Assembly: GCA_943704425.1 (NCBI GenBank)
Contig: CALSCP010000985.1
Span: 60,605 to 83,361, forward strand
Reading direction: 5' to 3'
Length of the DNA: 22,757 nucleotides
Source of the DNA: Ministeria vibrans ATCC 50519
Lineage: Eukaryota; Opisthokonta; Filasterea
This document shows positions 1-14,189 of the stretch, piece by piece. The position numbers and the translations under genes were made by a program. Numbering within the stretch: the first letter of the stretch is position 1; each line of letters starts with the position of its first letter. Below the pieces are notes generated by a model, which ran no database searches, was not told the origin of the DNA, and worked only from the letters and a program-made list of their open reading frames with translations.

Positions 1-463
1 TTCTTCCATTCCAAGAGAATAACGGGAAATCAAACCGGTCTGACCCACTGTTGCTGCGGTCAAACAGGACAACCCCATTTGTTCCTGCCTCTGTGTAGGC
101 ATACAGCGAGTCGTTGATGCGCACAAATGTCATTCTGCGGAAAGAAAAAATTGTTTGTGAGTCGAACTCCAAAAATTTGAATGTCGGAATAATTTCATCA
201 TAAAACGACAAAGTTCACAAAGCAACAAAGTGAAGAACATATAACACTTCCGTCTCACAAAAACCATCATCAATTGATTGAGCCAATTTTGCGTTTGGCA
301 ACAAAACAATAATAATTATTTGTTTTCGTCCCAACCCCAAAATTTTGAAGGTCAACTCCAGACGCCACAAACGGACTTTTAAGCAATGTACGTACCTGTA
401 TATGGCTTGATCTAAGTTGGATGAGACGTAGAAGAGCGGCCTGGGTCAACAGCTTTCCCTTAC

Positions 464-505
<42 letters not shown>

Positions 506-605
506 ATACATTTTTTTTTTCGCCATTCTTGTAAGCGTGAGAGCTGCAATGCACATGAGCACAGAACTGAGAACGCATACAACGTACTTACTTGCGGGTC
601 AATGT
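1..605 (-). CDS. 3' part of an unidentified gene, cut by the window edge
   Basis: Three spliced segments on the minus strand stay in one frame: 605-592, 440-396 and 134-1. The donors at 591-590 (GTAAGT) and 395-394 (GTACGT) are good, and the acceptors end in TTTGAG, GACCCAG and TTCCGCAG. The joined peptide starts TLTRKPLFYVSSNLDQ and continues through RINDSLYAYTEAG and FDRSNSG. It is polar with alternating hydrophobic residues, as in a beta-rich or propeller domain, but I do not recognise the family. The 14-base first segment is the weakest part. No ATG-bearing 5' exon is visible between 606 and the nicastrin stop at 801, so the real start is unknown. An in-frame ATG at 132-130 could be the start of a shorter form. 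Confidence 0.45.
471..502. repeat. (AG)n microsatellite
   Basis: About 16 uninterrupted AG units lie inside the second intron of the partial gene. Read in the sense of that gene it is a CT tract close upstream of the acceptor at 443-441, so it may serve as a polypyrimidine tract. Confidence 0.9.
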
Positions 606-653
606 CTCAAAAACAAAAAAAAATCTGAACTTAAGAGATTAGATAGACTATTG

Positions 654-735
<82 letters not shown>

Positions 736-754
736 CTTCTTCTTCTTCTTCTTT
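654..754. repeat. Inverted (TAA)n/(TTA)n array followed by (CTT)n
   Basis: A TAA array (654-675) switches directly to a TTA array (676-735) and then to CTT units (736-754). The first two arms are complementary, so the array can fold into a hairpin. It fills most of the space between the nicastrin stop (801) and the first recognised exon of the next minus-strand gene (605). The rest of 606-800 is AT-rich, and I see no gene or clear AATAAA signal in it. Confidence 0.9.
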
Positions 755-800
755 GTCTCTTAGTATAAAGTGTCACTAATAGTTTTTTAATTATCTTGTA

Positions 801-4244
<3,444 letters not shown>

Positions 4245-4452
4245 AGTGAAAAGGGAGAATAAAAATGAATGAAAATTTGGTTATTGGGACCGTTTGGAGT
4301 TTAGAATATCACTTTGAATTCACTTTGAACTTACAAAGATTATTGGTGATCAAATTGTCAACTATCAGTATTGAGTATTGTCAGAGGTGTCAGGTGAGCG
4401 TCTCGATAGCTCTCGGCCAATATTTAAAGACTCATTGATGCAGCAACTTCAT
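4245..4452 (-). promoter_or_regulatory. Presumed nicastrin 5' region
   Basis: These 208 bases separate the AASS stop codon (4455-4453) from the nicastrin start (4244). Both genes are on the minus strand, so the stretch must hold the AASS 3' end and the nicastrin promoter. It is AT-rich. I see no unambiguous TATA box or polyadenylation signal, so the call rests on position only. Confidence 0.4.
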
Positions 4453-7400
4453 TTACTTCACTTCAAATGTAGTCTCCTCCAAGCGAATACCATGCGACTC
4501 CAGCTCAGCAAGCGTGGGCTCATACTCAGCCGGCGTCAACGGAGCCAGCACACCACGACGATCGATCTACGATAAGAAAAGCGAGAGGTCAGAAAAAAGT
4601 AACACAACTCATGTTAAGAAGTACTCTACCTTTCCGTTGAGAATGAGACGGGTCATGATGGCGGCAGGAAGAGCCACAGTGCGGGCCATGGCTGTGTCGC
4701 CACTGGGCACACCGTACTCAACCATGGTCGCCAGTGTGCGCTCAGTGTGTGTCGCATACTTGACGTCCATCGAGTGATGCATCACCACTGAAACATACAA
4801 TTCATGGTAAGTGTGTGTCACTTTATGTCGTCTTCCTTTTCGTACCCATGTCGCGCTCGTGTGGTGCCAGTGACATCTTATCAGTCATCACACGACTATG
4901 CAAAAAGAAAAAAATTCAGAAGGCATGTCTCTCTCACACACACACACACACACGCTCTTTTCACGCTGGGCATACCAAAGAAGATTGATTGGAGCGTGTT
5001 CAGAGTCGGAAATGGGCTGCGACTCGTCAAACAGACCCAACCACTCACAGGCACTGCTCACCGCACTCACATCCGCATCACAACTACAGAAGACAAACGT
5101 TTTTCAGTTCCGTTTTGACGTTTAGGAAGGAACGAGTTTGCTGAACACTGACATTCCGTTGCTGGTGAGACGCGAATGAACTGTGGAGCGCAGAGAGTCT
5201 GCGTCAAGCGAGACTGAGTCGCCGTCAGTCAGCGCCGCACTCATCAATTCACGCATGTTCTTCGGTGCAGTGTACTCGTTGCTCGAGAGAAGATTGAGCA
5301 GACGCAGGCCATTCATAACACGAGAAAATCCACGGAAGCGCAGTGTCCCGCGAAGCACAGTCTGACTGTCCGGAAGACCGTACAGTTCACGGTACATCAG
5401 TGAGTCACGATTGGGCAAACTATACAAATAAGAAGACAGACAGACAGAGAGACAGACAAACAAACAGAGAGAGACAAAGTGTGCAAGCGTGCGTGTCAGA
5501 AAGATAAAACAAGAGAAACTGTTCGCGATACCGTTCAAGTTCCATTCCAGCAATTTCTTCAGGCACAGCCGACTCAAAGAGCTTCTCACCTAATAATCAA
5601 ACAATGAGCAACCGAGAAAAATGTGTGAGTGTGGAGTGGAAGAGGAAGAGAAATAAGTTATGCATACCAGACACACTCTTGACTACCGAGTCCTCCAGAT
5701 AGGTTGCGTTGTTGCCGCCTGCGCGCAGCACTCCCATGGGCGACCACGAGAACTTGTACCGCAGGGGATTCTCATTGCTGCTCTCAGGCGCAGGCAGTCC
5801 TAAAAAGGGAGGGTGTCAGAGACTCAGATACAGATATAGACACAGATAAATTAGTTGTTGTGTATGTGTACCTCCACAGTACGAGCGGAAGGAGGTGATC
5901 TTGCCGCCCTTGGCAGTGGCTTCATGGATCATCTTCATGGCAGACAAATGGTCCAGTCCCGGATCAAGACCCTATAAGGAACAACAGCGTATAAGATGGG
6001 AGATGATTCTGTATAATCATTGTGGCGAAGAGCGTACAATTTCGTTCATGATCGTGACGCCAGCTGAGACTGCATCAGAATGCAATGCTTTCCTACAAAC
6101 CGAAACAAGCAAAGAGTTTGAGAAGAGAGTGGCAATACAAACACGAAAGGAGCAAGAACGTATTACATCTCATCGCTAATGTACGACGCAGTAACCATAT
6201 TGGTCTTGAGGTCAATGCACTCGCGCGCCACAACCGGATGCAATGGTGCCTGAAAGACGCACAGAGACACAACAGGAAGATAAGAGTGTTAGATCGGCAC
6301 TCTGATTGTGAAGTTGACTATACCGGCACAAAGCTAACGACGATGTCATGTTCCTGAATGAGTTTCCTCAGACGATCCTTCTCAGAGCCTAAAGGTACAC
6401 ACAATTCCAAAAAGAAAAAAAAAAAAGAAGGTGAATCCAACATCCCCTCTAAACAAAAGCCTCTCAACAAAGTACAGCATACCAACATTGAGTGTGAGTG
6501 GAGTGGCCAAAGGACGGCCCTCGCAGAGACTCGCACAGGCAGGCGAGTCAGGCGACGCGACGGTCACACTGTGATTGGCATTGCACAGATACTCCACGAG
6601 AGGCCTGGCGACCATTCCACTCCCCAACTGACACACAAAAACAAATTAAAGAAAACTTATTAGCACTAAAGTGTCAAAGAAGACGCGCGCTTCTTACCAA
6701 AAGAACTTTTGGTACAGCTGCAGGAGTGTGTTGCTTTCTAAGCTCTGCAATGTACTCAAAGTCGGGTGTGAGTCGACCCTGGTCGGCAATGACGGCCGTG
6801 CGCAGTGGTCCTGTCAGCTGTGCCGTCTCTGTGTTGCGCGCCAGTTGGCTCAGATAAGACGTCAGTTTCAATCCAAAGTACTCGCTCGCTAAAACAATAA
6901 GAATAAGAAAATAAATAGAGAATCGAGAGTAAGAATAATGATAATAAAAATAATAACAATAATAATAATAAGTATAACAATCAATAACAATTTACCTTCA
7001 CGAGGAAACTCTGCTGGAAGATTGTCCACAGAAGACACATACACAACATTCCCTCCCCTAAAAACAAAAAAAAACAACAACAACACAAGAAAGATTCACA
7101 TCCAGAGCAAAATTATCTTCATCTTTTTTCTTCTCATACTCGTCCGATTGAGTTTCTTCCATTTTCTGAGCGTCCCACAGCAAAAAGGGATCTTCAATCT
7201 TGGTGCAACGGGTGACAAGTTCAATTGAGCCGTTGGGGTCAGCACTGACATCGCTCAGTGAGATCAGAGGAGAGCGCGTAGTGTCTTTGAGCTGTTGTTT
7301 GGTGAGGAGACGCGGGAAGCGGGCGTCCCAGTAGATTCCATTGAGAATCAAAGAAGCATAGGGGGCAATCTGAGAGGAGAAGGAGAGTGCAAGAGGAATG

Positions 7401-9004
7401 AGAGAGTGTGGTTTAGAGAGAGCTACCTTTGCCATTTGGCGTAGGGTTTGGGCTATATTGTGTCATATTTTGTCATTTATTTGTTACCTTTGAGTGAAAT
7501 TCCGAAGTGTAAAGCGATCCATTTGCAATGTAATGGTCAAAGTCAAAGGGAGCGCCAGGCGAGTCAGTGCGCACCACAAAATCACTCGCCTCAACCACAC
7601 ACGCAAAAACCTTATTCCGCTCTAAACAGAATCACACATATTGACACACTTCTTCTCTTCTCCGCTTTTTGTTGCTTTTTTAATGCAGTACCATTGGAAC
7701 GAAAGGCCTTTTTGAGCTGCGACACAGGAATAAACTCGTGTGGGAGTTGACGGAACATCTCCTGAGCACCTTTGCTGACATTGCCATTGCCCGTAAACAC
7801 GCACACAACGGGCGGAAAGGCCGGAGGCAGCCCATGCTCCCTATCGCACAAATCAATATCAATATCAGTCTCTCGGGGTCTCTCGTTCGTGTATGACTGA
7901 CTGGATTGCCTGGCCCACTCGGAAAATGGCCTCTTTGGCCTCCTTTGTGCTGGGGTAGGAACGCGCAAAGCTCAGATTGACAAAGGGAGTGTTGTAGCCA
8001 CGCGCCAGCATGCCCATGCCCAGCCCCACAAGTCCATTCATCATCCCTGCTTTCCCTGCAAAATCGCCAAATGCGATCACGCGTGCGCCATTTTCATCCA
8101 ACTGCAATCGAAAAGAGAGTGGGTTCGGTCAGAGAAAGAAAACGGGAGATTGGATGAGAACCATCTTTTCGTAGTCCAGGAGACGAATGTTCTTCTGAAG
8201 CACTGCATCAAGTGCGTCCATGTTGTAGGGCTGTGCCTTGATTGTGTGCTATAAAAAAAAACATACACACCAATCAGTTTCAAACTCACACACACACACA
8301 GAAATGACTCGTTTGGTACCGAAAAGTACATGTACGTGCGATCAGCAATCATTTGACTGATTGGAACTTCTTTGACACCAATGATCACAGAGGCACTCGA
8401 AAGATCCTCGGAAATAATGGCGCCAGCCTGCAACAACGAATGAGTTACGAAAGTAGAATAAAAAAAACAAAAAAGACGTATAATTATCGCACTGTGCAAT
8501 AATTAATTAGTGAAGAAACAGTGAAGAATCGCACTGTGTGATTTGATTAACTGACCTTGCGGTACTCGGCGTCGTTGAAGGCGCGCAGGTTTGATGGCTG
8601 AACGAGCACAGTGGTGCCTTCGGCGGTCAGCGTGGCGACGTTGCTGGGCGAGATGGCTGAAAGAAGAAGCAAGTTTATGGGAAAGAGAAAAAAAAAAAAA
8701 AAGAACTTGTCGTCTGTCACACGACAGCTAGAGCCGCAACGGCAGCACCAGCACATGCAAGCGATGCAGCCTTACCAGCGCGTCGTTCCCAGCGGCCTTT
8801 CTCCTCGCTACAAGCAACACAAAGGGCGTCAGAGCGACGCGGAGGGTTCTTGCACGTTTCACGCAAACTCGCCGGTGCGTACCGTCTCAAGCCAATCACG
8901 CCATTGCCGCTGACAGGCTCGCCCGACAGTCGTCGCTGGCTTTGACTAGCCCCCAGGAGTCCTCGGCCGACCAACAAAGAACGGCGAGTCGACAGGGCGA
9001 GCAT
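4453..9004 (-). CDS. AASS: Bifunctional lysine-ketoglutarate reductase / saccharopine dehydrogenase (AASS)
   Basis: The first two steps of mitochondrial lysine breakdown: lysine plus 2-oxoglutarate to saccharopine, then to aminoadipate semialdehyde and glutamate. Exons: 9004-8883, 8807-8776, 8656-8556, 8427-8320, 8248-8162, 8101-7902, 7840-7692, 7621-7488, 7369-7140, 7057-6996, 6888-6698, 6627-6483, 6388-6324, 6249-6167, 6092-6038, 5971-5872, 5799-5668, 5589-5532, 5419-5153, 5083-4976, 4895-4846, 4787-4630, 4566-4453. They join to 916 residues; human AASS has 926. An Arg-rich presequence (about 1-27) suits mitochondrial import. Reductase blocks: [12 protein letters not shown] (41-52), [14 protein letters not shown] (122 on), [27 protein letters not shown]. 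Dehydrogenase blocks: the Rossmann loop LGSGMVARP (473 on), [17 protein letters not shown] (589-596), GGLPAPES and [11 protein letters not shown]. The donor after exon 5 is GTTCTC, less usual, but skipping it breaks the alignment. The gene is divergent from SPP. Confidence 0.97.
4927..4953. repeat. (CA)n microsatellite in an AASS intron
   Basis: A short CT run followed by about ten CA units lies inside the intron between AASS exons 20 and 21. No other signal seen there. Confidence 0.8.
5434..5475. repeat. (GACA)n-like simple repeat in an AASS intron
   Basis: GACA, GAGA and AACA units sit a few bases upstream of the exon 19 acceptor. In the AASS sense it reads TGTC/TCTC and may serve as a pyrimidine-rich tract. 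Confidence 0.75.
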
Positions 9005-9187
9005 TAAGAAAACTTTGACTTAATCAACGAGATCGTTTAATAATTAATCGTTTTTCTGCTTTCACAAATATTTTCTTTCTTCCTTCCCCTCTTTGCTGGT
9101 TAGGGGTACTGTTGAGGGGTTTTTGTTTTATAGTTCCTGTTTCGTTGTGTGTGTGTGCGAGCCGTTGCACTTGAGAGAATCTGCGCA
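9005..9187. promoter_or_regulatory. Shared 5' region of AASS (-) and SPP (+)
   Basis: Only 183 bases separate the two start codons, so the two promoters must overlap or be one bidirectional element. The AASS side is AT-rich, with TTAATCAACG at 9020-9029 and ATTAATCGTT around 9043. The SPP side has pyrimidine runs and a GT run (9145-9157) before the ATG. No TATA box is clear. Confidence 0.55.
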
Positions 9188-11025
9188 ATGTCCAACGCAA
9201 CGGATGTTGATCGTCCCGTCATTCACATCGCCGGTTGCGACATCCCCGTCGACCTGCTGGCCGCGTACACCATGATGATGGTTGCCGCCATTGGAAGCAT
9301 CTATGTGGGCTCCAAAAGCAGCCTGGTCTCCCTCCTGGACTCGGAAACGGAGGTAAAACGTTTCTCTTGCGACCGCTCTCCCCCTTTTCCGCCTTTTTTC
9401 TCGCTCTCGACTGCGAGTGTTTGCCTTCTCTCTCGTTCTATACGATGTTTTATGGTCGTGTGTGCATTGTGGCACGCGCGCAAGTCGCTGAATGAGACAA
9501 CAAGTGTATTGACACGTTTCTGCATTCTGTGACACACTCAGGTTGAGTCTATGACTAGCAAAGATGCCATGATGTTCCCGGTGTACGGCAGCGGAGCACT
9601 CTTCTCGCTGTACATGCTCGTGAAGATGTTTGGCAAGGAGTACATGAATATGCTTCTGACGGTGTACTTCTCGGTGGCGGGCATTGTTGCTGTGCAGCTG
9701 GGCACGCGCGGACTGCTTGTGCTCGTGCTGCCGCAGTCTGTGCTCGATCGCATTACCAAGCGACGCTTTACAGGCGCAATTACAACGCAAGAGGGCAAGG
9801 ATGGGGCGTCAAGCACGATTTTTGAGCTGACAGTCGACACCCTTGACTTTGTGTGTCTTGCCATTGCCATTGTCTTCTGCGCTGCCTACGCCTACACCAA
9901 GCACTGGGTCGCCAACAACGTGCTGGGCGTGCTCTTCTCGGTTGCTGCCATTGAGCAACTTCACGTCGGGTCGCTATTCAATGCCTCTGTGCTCCTTTGC
10001 GGTCTCTTCCTCTACGACATTTTCTGGGTGTTTGGCACGGAAGTGATGGTCACAGGTAAAAAATAATAAAAAGCCCTTTTGTTGTTCCTTTTTTTTTCTG
10101 CGAATGATACCACTGCCTTGTGCTGCTTTTTTTTAGTGGCAAAGTCGTTTGATGCGCCCATTAAGTTGCTGTTCCCAAAGGTACGACAAGGGAGACAGTG
10201 TACGAACAAGGTATTGAGCTTTTTGAACGTAGGACATTCTTGTGAACGGATGGAACGCAACGCAATTCTCAATGTTGGGACTGGGCGACATTGTGATTCC
10301 GGGTCTGCTAGTGGCTCTGATGTTGCGCTATGACTATGCGCGGGGGCTCAAGAACAGCCGATTGGTCGGAAAGAAGACCTACTTTTGGGTCTGTATGGTT
10401 GGAGTAAGAACTGCACCGACAGACGTGTGTGTGTGTGTGTGTCAATTGATTGAATTTGTCTGTATAGTACTTTGTGGGTCTGCTGACGACACTTCTGGTG
10501 ATGCATGCGTTTGGTGCTGCACAGGTAACACGCGTTGTGAATTGAATGGGACAAGCGACACAGTGCCCTTACTGTTTGTGGGGTTGTTTGTTTTTCATCT
10601 CACTATCACTGTGTTCTTTCTTTTTTTCTCAAAACGCTTTGTTTTCTTTGTTATTTTTCTTTCCTCCCCCCTTTCTCCCTTTCTTTTTTCTTTTCTTTCT
10701 TCTTACTCTCTCTCTCTCTTACTTTCTCTTATCCGTTTTAGCCTGCTCTGCTCTACCTTGTTCCGACCTGCTTGGGCTCTGTTCTTATTGTCGGTCTCCT
10801 GTCAGGCAATCTCAAGGACATGTTTGCGTATCGCGATGATCCAGCCGTAAGTCTCACGCCAATCAGACAATCAGTACGCTTTTCAACCACTCATTCATGC
10901 CACACACGTAGAGTGAAAATGACAAGAAGAGCGAGCCTGCCTCTCCATCTGCCGTTGCGTCGTCCTCTGCGGCCATTCCTTCTGCGTCTGACTCAGTCCG
11001 TCGTCGTACCAGAAAGGACGATTGA
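9188..11025 (+). CDS. HM13: Signal peptide peptidase, intramembrane aspartyl protease
   Basis: An ER intramembrane aspartyl protease of the presenilin superfamily; the family cleaves signal peptides left in the membrane. Exons: 9188-9352, 9542-10055, 10137-10180, 10233-10403, 10468-10524, 10742-10846, 10912-11025. They join to 389 residues; human SPP has 377. The first catalytic aspartate is D214 in FLYDIFWVFGTEVMVT, the second D260 in MLGLGDIVIPG, and the PAL motif is at 318-320. All three defining motifs are intact. Several hydrophobic segments fit a nine-helix protein. The soluble tail after residue 352 is Ser/Ala-rich and ends RKDD, a weak match to the dilysine ER-retrieval signal (KKXX) of the human protein. 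The ATG at 9188 is the first in frame; the frame is open upstream but holds no ATG. The downstream gene, Rh, is convergent. Confidence 0.96.
10425..10442. repeat. (GT)n microsatellite in SPP intron 4
   Basis: Nine GT units start about 22 bases after the exon 4 donor, within a 64-base intron. Confidence 0.8.
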
Positions 11026-11613
11026 TCCCACACGCTCACTCACTTCTTATGCAAATCACTTATATTTCACGCATACACTTAATTCCTCAAACTATCACGC
11101 TTAAAAAATCTTTTGTTTCATTCTTCTCGATTGACACTCAATGACTGATAACTTCATTCGAAAGCATTCCACTAAAAAAAACACACACACGCGCGTTTAG
11201 TCGTTCCACCTTTCGCAATTCTTTTCTTGCGTCGTCTTGGTTTTTGTTTTTGTTTTGTTTTTGTTGTTTAGTTTTTGTTTTTCTTTAGCTTACTTCGATA
11301 ATTGCATTTTGGACATTTCGATTTCGTCTTCATTATGGTTCCCTCTGAGAGCAGCGTTACTTCCAAACTACGACGCGCACAACAATTAGAATTTTCTTTC
11401 TGTTTCTTTCTCCTCCTTTCTCTCTATCAATTCTCTCTCCTTCCATTCTCTCTATCACTTTGTCTCTCTCTATCACTTTGTTTCTTTCCTTTCTTTCTTT
11501 CTCTCTCTCTCTATCACTTTGTCTCTCTCTATCACTTTGTTTCTTTCCTTTCTTTCTTTCTTTCTCTCTCTCTCTATCACTTTGTTTCTTTCCTTTCTTT
11601 CTTTCTTTCTCTA
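11026..11613. other. Convergent intergenic region between SPP and Rh
   Basis: These 588 bases hold the 3' ends of two convergent genes. The first part is AT-rich with T and GT runs (11220-11290). From about 11400 it becomes a pyrimidine repeat, listed separately. Open frames here are products of the repeat and I call no gene. An alternative last exon for the Rh gene could lie near 11370-11340 on the minus strand (after the acceptor-like GCGTCGTAG), but nothing confirms it. Confidence 0.6.
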
Positions 11614-11680
11614 TCACTTTGTTTCTCTCTCACACTTAATTTCTCTCTCTCTCACTCTCTCCCTCTCTCTCTGTTTCAGC
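11400..11680. repeat. Tandem CTATCACTTTGTTTCTTTC repeat array
   Basis: Six copies of TATCACTTTGTNTC start near 11453, 11471, 11512, 11530, 11574 and 11612, separated by CTTT and CT units. A higher-order unit of about 59 bases is repeated, as the 11453-11511 and 11512-11573 segments are nearly the same. The array overlaps the end of the Rh reading frame. Confidence 0.9.
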
Positions 11681-12114
11681 TGCGTTTTGATATTTACTTG
11701 TGCTGATGGCTTAGTATTGTGAGGAACTGGCGCGAGTGATTCATCGGGCGTCTCCCAGTTCTCCTCATCCTCGAACATCCGCTTGGGGTTCTCAAATAAG
11801 CGCACCAGCAAGAAACCCGTCAACAGACCCCCTCCAATGGCAATGCCCAGTGTGGTCCCCAGCGATGCCAGCTGAAACAGCGCCTGCACCGACGCACTAC
11901 GCCCCGGTCGCTTCGAGAACACCTGTGCAATTCCACTCCTATAGCATTCATTCAAATGTCAATGTGTGCTGGCTTGAGTGTATCTGTGTCACAACGACGC
12001 CTCTCTCTACTTGTCTCTTCCTTACGTTCCGTATTGGGCCTCTGTGGCAATTGCAGCGGCAACAATACTCACAAGCGCACCAAACACTCCCTGACAAACC
12101 GAATGAGTCACGTA

Positions 12115-12193
<79 letters not shown>

Positions 12194-13587
12194 CCTCTCA
12201 AAATTTGATTTTACCGGCATTCCATGCAGATTGTGCACTCCACAAGTGTCATGCAGCGCAATCTTCTCGGTCAACTTGGGCATAATGTAAACTACACCAC
12301 AATCACAAGCATCAATCGTATCAATCATCGAATCATCAAATCATACCATAGCCAAAGACAGAGAGGAAACCGGCGAGTGAGCCGATAAGAATAGCCCCAA
12401 AGGGCTGCACAAGCATGTTTGCCGCTGCTCCAATAGCCACTCCACCCGCAAGTGTCGCATTCTGCACGTCGACCATGTTGAACTTGCTCTCGGAACGCAG
12501 GACTGCACAACAACAACAACAGCAACAACAACAAGAAAAACAAACGTAAAAATTATTATTATTATTATTATTGTAATACGCGCAGAGACTAATCAGATAC
12601 TCTTTTTCTTTTCTTACACGTTGAGAAGAGGAAAGAACTGACACAACTGCCACAGAGCGAGAGCACAGTGTTGATGACTGTACGGTGCTGAACACTTCCC
12701 ACCGCCAGAGCCGCATTGAATGACGGCCAGAACATCCACAGGAACAGCGTACCAATCATGGCAAACAGATCAGTTGTGTGACGCGACTCGTTCAGGTGAG
12801 ATGCTTTTTTGAGTGCCTCGCGATGACCCGCGTGTCGATGCAACATCCACGAGACAGACAGTCCAAAGTACGCCCCTAAAAAAACAGGTGAAATTGTTAT
12901 GCGCAAGGTTTACACAATGGTGAAGGTGTACCGAATGCGTGGATAATCATGGAACCGCCAATGTCCGCCACCCCAAAGACATCGGCGACGAGAAACTCGT
13001 TGCAAGTGTACACAATCATTTCAAAGAGACCCATCCACATCAGCTGGATAGGTTGGACTCGACCCAGACATGCTCCCCAGCTACACAATAGAAATGGTGA
13101 GTAAACCCAAAAACCACAGTAACACACTAGGCACACTAGGCACACTAGGCACACTAGGCACACTAGGCACGCCCACTAAGCACATTAAGCACACACACTA
13201 AGCACATTAAGCACACACACACTGAGCACACACACTAAGCACTAAGCACACACTAAGCACAAGCACAAAGCACACAATCAAACCTGATAAGAACGGCGGC
13301 TACAGCGTAGTTGGACGTGATCAGTTCGGTGATGGAGATGCTGATATACGTCGAGAAAGGGGTTGACGAGAAGACGCGGTGGAAGAAGCCGCCGGTGAGG
13401 ACGTGCCACTGGAACATGAGAGCTGTCCATTCGAGAAAAAAAAATGATAAGAGTCATTCTCTCTCTTCACTCTATATCACTTCACTCTCTCTATACCAGA
13501 AATGAAAAAATTGAAGCCGGCACTGGACCAGCAGTACTTTTTAAGAAAGGTCATGAGGAATCCAAACCCAATGAACATCTGCATCGC

Positions 13588-13623
<36 letters not shown>

Positions 13624-14189
13624 GAGGGAGAGAGAGAGAGAGAGAGAGAGAGGGTGGGATAAGACACAATATATTTATAGACGAGAAAAAATGGCTTCCT
13701 TCGACTATGGCTGCCCTTACCATCACATTGACATCCTGAAACATGTTGTACTTGTCACTCAGGTCCGTGCTGATGGTGCTCTCGCCCGCAGGGTCAGCCT
13801 CATAGCTACGAAAACACAAAAGTGCGTTTTGAATGCCACAAAACGTCACAGTGTGACCGAATCAAGAGGCCACAAGGCGCACACACACGGCCCGCACATT
13901 AACAATGGAGGCAACGAGGCAGTCTGCGCAGCGAAAGACGGCGCAGAGGCGCAGGATCTACCGGACACACATTGTGGGCTGCAGATCGCAAAGGGTGCGA
14001 TTGCAACGCACACGCAGATCAACAACCACACGGGATTCGCTGCACGGGGCGTGCTGTGTGTGTGTGGGGGGGGGGCAGCAAGCAGAAGACGGCATCGTAC
14101 CGAGTGAAGACGGCGAAGAACAAGATGAAGACTGCTTCGACAAGAATGGCATTCATGAAGAACACCTTTGCCGCACGAGATCGGGCCAT
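11614..14189 (-). CDS. Rh-type ammonium/ammonia channel
   Basis: A member of the Amt/Mep/Rh family, which conducts ammonia or ammonium across membranes. Exons: 14189-14101, 13805-13721, 13578-13497, 13422-13284, 13080-12932, 12875-12618, 12502-12347, 12291-12215, 12090-12026, 11938-11614. They join to 474 residues; human RhCG has 479. Rh-specific blocks are clear: NMFQDVNVMMFIGFGFLMTF, IGGSMIIHAFGAYFG with the first pore histidine at H179, VQNATLAGGVAIG, and DTCGVHNLHGMP (334-345) with the second pore histidine (H339 or H342). The cytosolic tail keeps the family acidic motif (FEDEENWETPDE). The last 19 or so residues, rich in R and E, are read from a GA repeat, so the end may be wrong: a donor-like GTAAAT after codon CAA near 11693 would give another ending. 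Intron 4 opens with GTTTGA and holds a minisatellite. The gene is divergent from AACS. Confidence 0.93.
12117..12196. repeat. (CT)n microsatellite in Rh intron 8
   Basis: About 70 bases of nearly pure CT on the plus strand, between Rh exons 8 and 9. The sense strand reads GA, so it cannot be the pyrimidine tract of the Rh acceptor. Confidence 0.9.
12503..12572. repeat. (CAA)n and (ATT)n repeats in Rh intron 6
   Basis: CAA units (12508-12536) sit directly upstream, in the gene sense, of the exon 7 acceptor, where they read TTG and form the pyrimidine-rich tract. An ATT array follows at 12550-12572. Confidence 0.8.
13121..13275. repeat. CACACTAGG/CACACTAAG minisatellite in Rh intron 4
   Basis: Five tandem 10-base units of CACACTAGGC (13123-13170) pass into degenerate CACTAAGCA and CATTAAGCA units up to 13275. 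The array fills most of the 203-base intron between exons 4 and 5. A short piece of the same type (CACTAAGCACACG) occurs near 2568 in a nicastrin intron. Confidence 0.9.
13588..13654. repeat. (GA)n microsatellite in Rh intron 2
   Basis: GA units with GAGC interruptions lie just upstream of the exon 3 acceptor. In the Rh sense this is a CT tract and probably its polypyrimidine tract. Confidence 0.85.

Noticed and set aside
7058-7139. Continuation of AASS exon 9 ([12 protein letters not shown]) into the intron
   Set aside because: Only the donor GTATGA at 7139 gives the phase needed to join exon 10 (SDE to GGNVVYV), which matches the family; later GT sites break the frame.
7410-7437. Possible micro-exon (PKPYAKWQ) in AASS intron 8
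   Set aside because: It has splice-like ends, but its length breaks the frame, and the flanking exons align to human AASS without a gap when it is skipped.
8486-8538. Direct repeat of ATCGCACTGTG in AASS intron 3
   Set aside because: Two short copies 42 bases apart in an AT-rich intron; no element ends or target duplications, so I treat it as chance or local duplication.
13123-13275. Regular repeats that might suggest a CRISPR-like array
   Set aside because: Units of about 10 bases are tandem with no unique spacers, and the host is a spliced eukaryotic genome.
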